Positions 13,594 to 23,000 of a stretch of DNA of 32,500 nt are shown here, one piece after another (the stretch's first letter is position 1; each line of letters begins with the position of its first letter). The position numbers were made by a program, and so were the translations under genes. The DNA is taken from NCBI GenBank assembly GCA_905221605.1, contig CAJNDS010002183.1, positions 455,001-487,500 of the forward strand, in the 5' to 3' direction. The notes beneath the pieces are model-generated. The model saw nothing but the letters and a program-made list of their open reading frames with translations. It was not told the DNA's origin and ran no database searches. Source of the stretch: Symbiodinium natans (lineage: Eukaryota; Sar; Dinophyceae; Suessiales; Symbiodiniaceae).

Positions 13594-14478
13594 CCCTGCG
13601 CCGCCAGGGCTCTTCAAAGCCAGAAGAGAAGTTGGACCTGGACGAGCATGAAAAGGCCCTGTCCTGCCGGGTCCAGGGTTTACGGTATCGAGTGTGGGGT
13701 TTTAGGGTTTTAGGGTTTTAGGGTTGTAGGGTTTTAGCGTTTTAGGGTTTAGGGTTTTAGGGTTTCAGAGTTTTGGGGTTTTGGGGTTTTTGGGTTTTAG
13801 GGTTTTAGGCTTTCAGGGTTTCAGGGTTTCAGGGTTTAGGGTTTGAGGGTTTAGGGTGCCCTTTCAGTCCAATCGGCTTACCAGGATCTACACATCGTCT
13901 AGCCCTAAACCCGAAGCCCTAAACCCCTATAAATGAGCCCTAGGGCTTTGGGATGCCAGGTTTGGTGAGTCTCAGCCCCCTTCTACTCGCGCAGAGATAT
14001 TGTGCAGCATTCCTGCGGTTGCGGCTCCCTAAATGTCTACTTGGAGGTTATGGTACTCCTTAACCCAATAATAGCTGCACTTATCCCAATTTTGACCATA
14101 TTAGGGCACTTAAGGGGCTTCCAAGTGGGCTATAAGTACAGTTTTAATTGGTTACTAAGTACCATGAGCCTCCAAGTAAACCCAATAGGTACTAATCGTA
14201 TTCCCTTGTGGTCCCTTGATCATACTAGAGCAACTCCCCCCCCCCCCCCCCCAACCCGATTCTGATACTTAAGACCCGACATCCCTAAACCCTAAACCCT
14301 AAACCCTAAACCCTAAACCCTAAACCCTAAACCCTAAACCCTAAACCCTAAACCCTAAACCCTAAACCCGTGTCCTGGCCCCGAAGGCGCTTCTTCAGGA
14401 GGTCTTGGACCGATCCCCCGGGGTTTCCTGGGATGCGATTGCAGGCCTGGACGAGGTGGGCATGTTTGGATGGCATTT

Positions 14479-14523
<45 letters not shown>

Positions 14524-15479
14524 CGGGGGGTTTAGGGTTTAGGGCTTAGGGTTTAGGGTTTAGGGTTTAGGGTTTAGGGTTTAGGGTTTAGGGTTTAGGG
14601 TTTAGGGTTTAGGGTTTAGGGTTTAGGGCATTTTTGGGGGATGTGGAATCATTTTGAGGCTCAGGGCTTGATTTTCGATGTGTAGGATTGTAGGGTTTTG
14701 AGGATAGTAATGGAGCTGCAAAATCCAAGCAGGAGGCAATTCGACTAGGCGCACCTCACATGCCAGGCTACCAAACGTAGCAGCCGCAGCTGCTGTGCTG
14801 TGCAACGAAAGAACAGTTGCGTCCTGGTTCGTAGCAGCGCCAGCCTCCTTACATCCCCCTATATAGCCCTTTCGAGAATTATAAGGGATTATGCAGGCTA
14901 CCTGCGGCTACCTGATTCTCCAAGTCCCTACTGAGCTGGTAAGGTTCGGTAGGGCTACACCTGGCAGGTCAAGCGGCTATTCTACGAGATTGTGGTGGCG
15001 CCGGTGCGCCCATGCAGAGCAGGGTTTGGGGTTTGGGATGGTTTGGGGTTTCGGGTGTATGGTGCCCGTTTGTACCTTCCATGGGTGCTTGCGCCCTAAG
15101 CCACGCGAGCGGCAGTGACAGGTCAAGAACCCACTGCTGTTCTCTGGCGTTCGGAGCCCGCCAAAAGGCGGGCAGGATCCTGTCAATGCGCCCCCCGGGA
15201 CTTTGAGCTCAAGGGGCCCGCAGGGTTTGAGGATTCAGATGCGGAACGTGCTCCAAGCCACGCTGCCTGTATTGCTCCTCAACCCCATGTACAACAGAAC
15301 CCCATGCAGAAGAGAACCCTGTGCCAGCCTCTTATATGAGCCCAAGAGCTGAAGGCGTGCTGCTTTTTGGGCCACCTGGAAATGGCAAGACGATGCTGGC
15401 CAAGGTGAGGTGTGGAAGTGGTGGGGGGCGGCCGACCCCTAAACCTTAAACCCTAAACCCCAAAACCCGGCGGGGGGGG

Positions 15480-15511
<32 letters not shown>

Positions 15512-17508
15512 AAGGTGGGGGGGGAGGTGGAGGGGGGGGGAGGGGGGAGGGGGGGGAGGGCCAGGGGGTGCCGCAGCCGATCATTCCAAGTAGCCGTCCT
15601 TTCAAGGGGGTCTCTGAAGTGGCGTTTAGGGTTTAGGGTTTAGGGTTCAGCTAGGGCTTGAGGGGCTTAGGCATTATAGGTATACCCCTTCAGGAATTTA
15701 AGGGGCTTTGGGCACTGGTCTGCTGTTTTGGGGGGGTTTGGGGTTTGGGGTTTAGGGTTTAGGGTTTAGGGCTATACAGACAAAAGTCCAAGGCCCAGCA
15801 TGTAAAGGGCTTGAGGAATCCTGGTAGGCAAGACAAGCGGGTTAGGCAGGGCTTGGCCTGAGCCACTGGTCCGCTTCAGGCTCTGGCACCGAGTTTAGGA
15901 TTTTGGGCTTAGGACGTGGGGTTTAGGGTTTGGGGTTTAGGGTTCAGGGTGTGGGGTTTAGGGGTGTGGGGTGTGGGGTTTAGGGTTCAGGCTGTGGCAC
16001 CAAAACCCTGAACCCCTTAAACCCCTCAAGCTTGGGATGTTCCCCCTTCTACTAACAGTCCTTAAAAGGGATTACAATAGGGGGTACTGGAACCCCTACG
16101 CTGGGCTGTTAGCATAAGGGGGAACATCCCAACCCTAAGGCCCTTAAACCCCCTAAGACCCAAAACCCCTAAACCCCTAAACCCCTAAAACCCCTAAAAC
16201 CCCTAAACCCCTAAACCCCTAAACCCCTAAAGCCTAAAAAGCCTCTGGTCCGCTTCAGGCTGTTGCCAGCGAGTGCAACGCCACCTTCTTTAGCATCTCT
16301 GCCTCATCTTTGACCTCGAAGTGGGTTGGCGAGCGGGATGCCCTGGCGATTCCATCAGGGAGTTGAGCTACACTGTGGTGGGCCCTCCAGGGAGGGTGTA
16401 GGGTTTAGGGTTTAGGGTTTAGGGTTTAGGGTGTAGGTATATTCAAGATGTTCCTCATGTATGGTTTAGGGCTTAGGGATGTTTCGCACATGGTATACCA
16501 GTATAAGAGCGCATAGATCAAAGCCCTGGGATCGTTTGCTCCGCAATGGGTTGCAACTGGCGGATTCAGACGGAACTCTGTTTGCTAAGGTCGGAGAAGC
16601 ACATGCGAGCTCTGTTCAGCCTGGCTAGGCTGGAGCCTCGTCCACTCCAACAACCCCCCCTAGACGCGACTGTCGCCTGCACCTAGTTGCTGACAGTCTG
16701 CGACTCTGCAGGAAGATGCAACCTGCAGTCATCTTCATGGATGAGATTGATTCCATGCTGACCAGCCGGTCTGCCGGCGAGCATGAGGCAACACGTGGGG
16801 GGAGCAGAAGCTTTCGTGCTTCTGCCGTGTCTAGGGCTGAGGGGTCCACATCTAGTTTCCTGCTCTCCGTTTGGCCTCTCCGGGCTTTCAAAACCCAAGC
16901 CAAAATCGGGTGCTCTGCTTCCATTTGCAGGCGGCACGCCGCCTGAAGACAGAGTTCCTTGTACAGTTGGACGGTGCTGCTTCAGGCGGGCAAGTTGCAG
17001 GGGTTTAGGGGCTCAGGGGTGTAGGGGTTTGGGGGTTTAGGGAGTTTAGGGTGGAGCGTCTACGGGCTCAGGGTCTAGGGAGGAGGACTTGTTAGCCCAG
17101 TGGTGCCCTTTATCCTTTTTTGGTTTTGGGTTCCCTCAGTAAGTCGCCAACCCCAAAAGGGGTGCCCTTCCTGTAATATGGCTATTGGGCTACCAAGACG
17201 CAGTCCCCAACCCACGGTTGGTAGGCTCCTGTGCCAAGAATCTGCGGGGGTGGGAGGGCGGGGGGCCTCAATTGAGGCCTCTCTTGGGGCCCTGAAAAAC
17301 AACACGTGCCCTCACATAAGGGGGCCAAAAAGCAGATCCAGTTGAGAACAGCCCCTAACCTCAGGGAAGCTACTGGTATAGGGCTTATAGGGTTTTGGAT
17401 TTAGGGTTTAGGGGAGTGGGCCTTGCCCTCAAGCCCAGAGCCCCAACCTTAGCCCCAGCCCGCGCCAGGTGGTGAAGACCGAGTTCTAGTGCTTGGAGCC
17501 ACCAACAG
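13594..17508 (+). CDS. Spastin/katanin-type AAA ATPase gene (multi-exon, C-terminus not found)
   Basis: Exons: 13594-13670 (linker, PEEKLDLDEHEKALSCR); 14384-14455 (SPGVSWDAIAGLDE); 15239-15404 (Walker A); 16259-16332; 16590-16628; 16712-16787 (Walker B); 16931-about 16988; 17469-17508 (sensor 1). Together they give the meiotic-clade AAA order seen in spastin, fidgetin and katanin p60, which use ATP to pull tubulin out of microtubules. Phases agree across most junctions, several using GC donors. Microtubule severing is inferred from family; the MIT domain expected upstream was not recognised. After GATNR the expected PxxLDxAxxRRF segment and C-terminal helix were not found up to 19970, so the gene may be truncated, interrupted, or have unrecognised distant exons. 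Confidence 0.7.
14384..14455 (+). CDS. AAA N-terminal exon
   Basis: Reads ALLQEVLDRSPGVSWDAIAG then LDE, the standard opening of spastin/katanin AAA domains (I-x-D-x-SPGVSWDDIAGLxxxK). Ends in phase 0 at GTGGGC (14456) and joins MRNVLQATLPVLLL of the next exon, which matches AKxxLQEAVxLPLL. Preceded by a 13-copy CCCTAAA array. Confidence 0.7.
14476..14523. repeat. Poly-T/poly-G tract
   Basis: Thirteen T followed by thirty-five G without interruption, then a C and a TTTAGGG array (14528-14628). Other long G (or C) runs are at 15469-15560, 18028-18052, 23050-23071 and 32138-32155. Such runs often mark element ends here and may be unreliable in length. Confidence 0.9.
15239..15404 (+). CDS. AAA Walker A exon (contains a frame inconsistency)
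   Basis: Starts after GGATTCAG with MRNVLQATLPVLLLNPMYN in one frame and ends with SPRAEGVLLFGPPGNGKTML then AK in another (+1). GPPGNGKT is the Walker A loop, in the GNGKT form typical of spastin. The two frames must be joined by an unseen short intron or a frameshift between about 15293 and 15345, where CCCCATG is duplicated. Donor GTGAGG at 15405. Confidence 0.7.
15863..16273. repeat. Direct duplication around intron 15405-16258 repeats
   Basis: CTGGTCCGCTTCAGGCT occurs at 15866-15882 and again at 16245-16261, where it contains the acceptor and first bases of the AAA exon; similarity continues loosely (CTGGCACCGAG versus GTTGCCAGCGAG). Between the copies lie G-rich repeats (15905-15990), a GATGTTCCCCC element (16028-16136) and CCCCTAAA repeats (16137-16232). 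A third partial copy (TTCAGGCTGTGGCACC) is at 15988. Confidence 0.65.
16028..16136. mobile_element. GTTGGGATGTTCCCC-family TIR element, short copy
   Basis: CTTGGGATGTTCCCCCTTCT on the left and AAGGGGGAACATCCCAACCC on the right, with an inner ACTAACAGTCCTT / TGGGCTGTTAGCAT pair. About 109 bp, lying in the intron before exon 16259. Same family as 12780-12962. Confidence 0.7.
16259..16332 (+). CDS. AAA exon with SLTSKWVGE
   Basis: Reads AVASECNATFFSISASSLTS then KWVGE, following Walker A in phase 0. SLTSKxVGE is the pore-loop region diagnostic of the spastin/katanin clade (aromatic W in the pore loop). Ends GGCGA with a GC donor (16333). The next exon supplies G-TCG-GAG-AAG so that the product reads VGESEKHMRALFSLAR. 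Confidence 0.8.
16590..16628 (+). CDS. AAA 39-bp exon (SEKHMRALFSLAR)
   Basis: A 39-bp exon between TTTGCTAAG and a GC donor (GCTGGA, 16629). It encodes SEKHMRALFSLA and, with the next exon, R. It matches SEKxxRALFxxAR of the family. Small size and both-side GC/AG splicing are typical of dinoflagellate genes. Confidence 0.75.
   Translation, partial: VGEAHASSVQPG
16712..16787 (+). CDS. AAA Walker B exon
   Basis: Reads KMQPAVIFMDEIDSMLTSRS then AGEHE. IFMDEID is Walker B with both acidic residues; DSMLTSR-x-xGEHEA is spastin/fidgetin-like. Acceptor CTCTGCAG; ends before a GC donor (GCAACA) at 16788 and joins AARRLKTEFL in phase 0. Confidence 0.85.
16931..16988 (+). CDS. AAA exon ARRLKTEFLVQLDG
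   Basis: Reads AARRLKTEFLVQLDGAASGG, the helix after Walker B (SRRLKTEFLxxxDG). Acceptor CATTTGCAG. The donor is ambiguous by one G (GG|GCAAGT); either choice gives the same product with the next exon. Confidence 0.8.
17092..17193. mobile_element. GTAGCCC-family TIR element, 102 bp
   Basis: TTAGCCCAGTGGTGCCCTTT to GGCTATTGGGCTAC, with core TTTTGGGTTCCCTCAGTAAG and AACCCCAAAAGGGGTGCCC. It is the only copy seen inside a larger intron rather than exactly at an exon junction. A left-half-only copy is at about 28489-28548. Confidence 0.7.
17469..17508 (+). CDS. AAA sensor-1 exon (last recognised)
   Basis: Reads GEDRVLVLGATNR. DRVLVLGATNRP is sensor 1, with the conserved Asn. Acceptor CGCGCCAG; a GC donor (GCACTT) would follow AACAG at 17509. 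The rest of the AAA domain is not recognisable downstream. Confidence 0.75.
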
Positions 17509-17843
17509 GCACTTGCAAGGATGGGATTCTTGATATATTACAGTATCTGATTGGCAGTAAAACATATTTGTGTGCTAATATTATTGGATTGTTTTCCGAT
17601 TTTCATATTTCATTCTTCTATCTTTCGATTATTCCATGATTTTATGATTCCATTGTTGGATTAGCTGGTGCCCCTGTCGGACTGCTGTGGATGACACTTG
17701 CGCTGGGCACATCCTGAGCAGCCAGAGCGTGTAGCTCGCTGAGCTTGAAGGTATGGTCGAGGACGGATTAACTTCTGACACGTAGGCCGCGGACAGGGTT
17801 TGGTATAATCGCCCATCCTGGTTTGAGCAGGATGCCTGTCATC

Positions 17844-17897
<54 letters not shown>
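17844..17897. repeat. (GTA)18 microsatellite
   Basis: Eighteen perfect GTA units; the minus strand would read as a poly-Tyr run, which is an artefact of the repeat. Confidence 0.95.
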
Positions 17898-18980
17898 AGC
17901 AAGCACGTCTGCCTTCCAGCATGTAGTTAGCGCCCAGCACACCGGCGCTCCCGACGTCGGATGGCGCAGCTTTCTAGACGTGCTGGGCGCGCATGCTGGC
18001 AACATGCCGCGACCTCTGTGATAATGTGGGGGGGGGGGGGGGGGGGGGGGGGCATGGTGTTTGTAATGGGTAAGAGTAACTTTCATTTTTCATAAGGGCC
18101 CCTCATGTGTGGGGGGGGGGGGGTGGGGGCAGGGGGAGAGGGGGAGGAAGGGAGGGGGTTTTGGGTTTCCGGTTTCAAGTGCAACTGAGGCTGTCGCTAG
18201 CAGCTACAGCACCATTGAACCTCTCCGAGGCATCGAGCGTTTGGGGTTCTTGGGTTTGTTGGTGGCTTCAACTAGATTTCAGTGGTTTACACTCCTTGAA
18301 CACCGGTTCCCCCACATATTTCCAAGGGTCCCTACTATCCCCAAAGAGGGCCCCAAATAGGAGCCCATTCTTAAAACCCTTGATGTAGGACATTTAGACC
18401 CTAAACCCTAAACCCTAAATCCCAAACCCTAAACCCTAAACCCGAGGTTGCTCCTGGGAGTCCCCAGTTGGGTTCGGTGGGTTCGGGAGTCGTACCTGGG
18501 CCTCAGCAACGACCGGCAGTATCCCCCTTGGGTAGGGTCGTCTATTTTTCGTCGGCTCCCTTCTGTGGTCCCTATTTAGAAGGTATGTATGTATATATAT
18601 ATATATATGTATCTATATATATATATATATCTATATATATATATATATGTATATATGTATACATATATGCATATATGTATATGTATATATTATATATCTA
18701 TGCATGCATGTATATACATTTAGATTCACAGATAGCAATTAGGGAGAACTACCCATACGGAGAAACTCAAAACTACCTGATATAGACATTCCAATTGAAT
18801 TGCCCCGGTGTATTACTTGTGGATGACTTTTGGCCTCAGTGTTCTGAGGGTTTAGGGTTTAGGGTTTAAGGTTTAGGGCTTAAGGTGGAAGATTGATCTC
18901 TTAGGCGCCGATCTCAGGGTTCATAGGAGTGAATATGTTCTCCCTGTAGTCCTGAGAGCCCTGAGCCCTAAACCTAAGCT

Positions 18981-19126
18981 ACTACTTGCTTAAGAACCCC
19001 AAAAAATGAAAAACCAAAAACAAAAAAACTTCCTTATTCAGAGTAATGTAAGGATTATTTATTTTTATTTTATTCTTTTGGGTTTTTTTGTTTTAAACCT
19101 TTTGGGGTTCTTAAGCAAACAGTAGT
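18981..19126. mobile_element. GCTTAAGAACCCC-family TIR element
   Basis: ACTACTTGCTTAAGAACCCC on the left mirrors GGGGTTCTTAAGCAAACAGT (continuing AGT) on the right, with A- and T-rich interior and TTCCTTATTCAGAGTAATGT. Relatives: 22927-23083 (complete, with poly-G), the right end at 23577-23592, and the left end at about 13464. Non-coding, MITE-like. Confidence 0.7.
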
Positions 19127-19971
19127 AAGAGAGCGGGCTCCGCTTACACCTTCGGCCATCCCGAAAGGGTCCCATGTACCTTATAAAGATAGACACGGTT
19201 TAGGGTTTAGGGTTTAGGGTTTAGGGTTTAGGGTTTCGGGTTTAGGGTTTAGGGTTTAGGGCCCCAACAGCTCGATATAGGAGGTGCTGATTTAAGGCCC
19301 AGGTATTCCCTATTTAGGTACATGGACTCCTTACATGAACCTAAATCCTAAACCTTAAACCCTAAACCCTCATAACCTTAAACCCTATTTAGGTACATGG
19401 ACCCTTAGGGTATGAAGAACTGTGCCCCTCAGTCATGGACGCAGGAATCGCACAGCCCCGAGTTCAGCGCTTGGTTCTGACTAGCTCTGCAATTTACCGG
19501 GGTGGAACCCCAAACCCTAAAACCCTAACCCCTCAACCCGAAACCCTAAACCATAGCCCCCTAGGAGTTTAATGTTCTGATGTCTTTTCGGCCCTTCTAA
19601 ATCGTGAATGTGCAGTGGGGTTGATGGGTCGATCCTCTCAATCACGAGCCTTGTTACACTCGCTTAAGTCTTCATGAGTTTCTATGCTGTCCATTCCTTA
19701 TTAGAGTTTAGAGTCCCCAACATTCAGTCCCATCCCTCCCACAGATCCGGCTGTCGCACCCTCAAACACAACCTCCACCCTAGTTAAACCCAAACACACC
19801 CAAACCCCAAGTTCAGTTTGCTAGTTTACCCCAAGCCCGGACCCCCGAGCCCCAAACCCAAGCTAAGCTCTAACATCTTACCTGAGCCTTACTTTGCAGC
19901 TCTGTGGTTTAGGGTTTAGGGTTTAGGGTTTAGGGTTTAGGGTTTAGGGTTTAGGGTTTAGGGTTTAGGGG

Positions 19972-20057
19972 GCTCTGCTGAGGCTGGAGCAGCGCTTCAT
20001 TCTAGCATGGGGCGCGAACGCCAACCGGCAATGCCTCTCTGATGAGGCCTGGGGCGG
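19972..20057 (+). CDS. RCC1-like exon
   Basis: Reads ALLRLEQRFILAWGANANRQ then CLSDEAWG, with donor GTAACG at 20058. LAWGANANxQ fits the start of an RCC1 blade (xxWGxNxxGQLG). TTTAGGG repeats lie directly on both sides; GGGGGCTCTGCTGAG resembles GCAGCTCTGTG on the other side of the upstream array. Could be the first recognised exon of the RCC1 gene. Confidence 0.4.
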
Positions 20058-23000
20058 GTAACGCCCTGCTTGAAACCGCATACAGCGCTTTAGGGTTTAG
20101 GGTTTAGGGTTTAAGGGGTTTTGGGGGTTTATAGTTTGTAGGGTTGACGGGGTTGAGGGTTCAGGGAAACGAGCCCAAGCCTCAACCCTGATCTTCTGCC
20201 ACTCCGTACGCGAAAGCCGTTTTGACCTAATAAGTAGGGTCAATAAGTTAGGTTCTGAGGCTTATTTTGGGGGGGGTTTCTACGGGATACGAAGTAGACT
20301 TACTAAGTCAAAAGAGTTTCCAAGTAGACTGAATGCTGGTGTTAATGGATTAGGGGCCCATGTAGTTAGAATTGGCATATTTGTGTAGAGACGTGCCTCC
20401 TGCAGGTACAGATAGTATGTAGGGGTTTATGCGCGAACATTATGCCCAATAATCTAGCCTTCGAGTATTGACTGTAGTATGGATTCGGGGGAACACTTTG
20501 CAGAACTTCTCGAGGTGGCTGCGTCTGGTAGCAGTTTGCGCAGTTTACTTATTCACCTCAACCCAGAATAGTTGGTGACTGCTATATGCGCCTCTGCCCC
20601 CGCCCGCCCAACCCCCCGCGCCCCCCCCCCAAAAAAAAAATGAAAATCGAACCCTCTAAAAAACCCTAAGCCGCAAACAACCTGAGCAACCTAAAGCCTA
20701 AGCCCTAATCCCTAAGCCGTTCACAACACCTCTAAACCCCGATCCCTGAACCCTATAAACCCTGAACCCTGAACCCTAAACCCTAAACCCTAAACCCTAA
20801 ACCCTAAACCCTAAACCCTAAACCCTAAACCCTAAACCCTAAACCCTAAACCCTAAACCCTAAACCCTTCACCCTACACCCTAAACCCTACACCCTAAAC
20901 CCTAAACCCTAAACCCTAAACCCTAAACCCTAAACCCTAAACCCTAAACCCTAAACCCTAAACCCTAAACCCTAAACCCTAAACCCTAAGCCGGTGCCAG
21001 GCAAGGGTGGTGCCCTTTCCTCGGCACGTGCCCTTCCATCGGCCCCTTCGATCTCTGGCTGCAGGTGCCCTCCTCTCTTGTCGGCGAAAGGGGTTTAGGG
21101 TTTAGGGTTTAGGGTTAGGGATTAGGGTACCCTAAACCCGACCAACTTTAGTCATCCATAAAGTGTGGCTGACTTCTAGAGGGTTCTCACAGGTACCCGA
21201 AAAAGGACCGTAACTTGGGGATGTTTGACAGATGGAAGTTGTCAACTTGCTGACTACTTTTCTGGGCGGGGGAGGGTTGGGGTTTTCGGGCCTTAGGTTC
21301 CAGGTTGGGATGTTCCCCCTTATACTAACAGTCCTGCGTAGGGATAATTGTACCCCTTAGCACAGTCCTTCTTAAGGACCCCAAATACTAGCGGTCCTTC
21401 ATAGGGATTATTGTACCCCCGAAAACAATCCTTCGTCTTAAGGACCCCTTATACTAGCAGTCCTCCATAGGGATTATTGTACCCCCGATTACAGTCCTTC
21501 TTAAGGACCCCTTATACTGGAAGTCCTTCAGAGGGATTATAGTACCCCCTATTACAATCCTTCTTCAGGACCCCTCATATTAACAGTCCTTCATAGGGAT
21601 TATAGTACCCCCCTACTACAATCCTTCTTAAGGACCCCTCATATGAACAGTCCTTCACAGGGATGTAGCACCCCCTAATTCTTACAATCCTTCTTAAAGG
21701 CTCTGTTAAGGACTGTTAGACTAAGGGGCAACATCCCAAGTCCCAGGTTCTGACTCAGCTTGCTACTGGAGACACGCTAGGAAGGCCTCTAAGGCTTGAG
21801 CTCGAAGCCCTCGAAGCCCTAAGCCCGAAGCCCTGAACCCTAAACCCTAAACCCTAAACACTAAACCCTAAACCCTGAACCCTGAACCCTGAACCCTGAA
21901 CCCTAGAAGAGCCTAAGCCCTGAACTCTAACCCCTCCAAGACCCTAAGCCCTAAGCCCTCAACCCTACTTGGAGGTTCATGGTACTCATTAACCAATTAT
22001 GTACTTGCAACCCACATATAGCCCCTTAAGTGAACTAATGGGGCTAAAATTGGGTTATAAGTACAGTTGGTTTTGGGTAAATAAGTACCCTGAACCTCCA
22101 AGTATGGCCCCAAACCCTGAAAAGACGCGACTCCTAAACCCTAAACCCTAAACCCTGAACCCTGAACCCTGAACCCTAAACCCTGAACCCTGAACCCTGA
22201 ACCCTGAACCCTAAACCCTAAACCCTAAACCCCGATGCAAGGCTGGGAAGGGTCCTTGGTGGTTGATGCGGATGGCAGCCGGGTGGCCGAGCTCGCCCTT
22301 TTTGCAGCTGGCAAGTTTGCGAGATGATGGTCCCTTGCTCGGGCCCCTTCCAACCCTAAGCCCTAAACCCTAAACCCTAAGCCCTAAATGATCTGCGGGG
22401 AAGGGACCACGATTTAGGCGACATCGATGCCACCTTGGGTTTAGGGTTTAGGGTTTAGGGTTTAGGGTTTAGGGTTTAGGGTTTAGGGTTTAGGGTTTAG
22501 GGTTTAGGCCCTTTCGGGGGAGCCGCCTGTGTTGAGGCCTCTGGGGTGGCGGCAGCAACCGTGGCCAATGCTTGTCTGAAGAGCTCAGTGCGCTGCCGAG
22601 CTGGCATGCAATCCTGGGTACGCCCTTTTAGGGCTTTGGGGGTTTAGGGTTTAGGGTTTAGGGTTTAGGGTTTAGGCTACATATTCCCTTATTGGGTTTT
22701 AAGAGAGAATGTTTAGGACTATTTTTCCTTATTGGGTTTAAGAGGATCATATTTAGGAATACTTTCAGGGGGTCTTATACCATCCTCGAATCTGCACTTA
22801 TGTCGGAGATGCACGCCTTGCGGAGCCGAGAAATTGGGCCAACTTGTCGTGGCCTTTAAAGTGCCTTCCATGGTATAGACTTATATCTCATGGAGACCCA
22901 CGAAGGGCCCGGAAATTTTCTACGAATTGCTTAAGAACCACCCCCCTCAAAAAAACATAAATAAATAAATAAATATATATATATATCTATTCTTCCTTAT

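Larger units (their letters stand above)
17509..19971. other. Gene-poor stretch between AAA and RCC1 genes
   Basis: No exon was recognised with confidence. It holds an 18-copy GTA run (17844-17897), a 25-G run (18028-18052), a G-rich tract (18107-18160) and a CCCTAAA array (18396-18441). It also holds a TA-rich microsatellite (18583-18713), a GCTTAAGAACCCC inverted-repeat element (18981-19126), TTTAGGG arrays (18847-18890, 19197-19261, 19906-19969) and a duplicated CCCTATTTAGGTACATGGAC. An open segment at 18170-18290 (STIEPLRGIERLGFLGLLVA) is possible coding but unsupported. Confidence 0.5.

Noticed and set aside
16625-16937. Minus-strand open frames over the AAA exons
   Set aside because: Antisense shadows of the Walker B exon and neighbours.
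17661-18086. Minus-strand open frame with poly-Tyr and poly-Pro
   Set aside because: Produced by the GTA microsatellite and a poly-G run.
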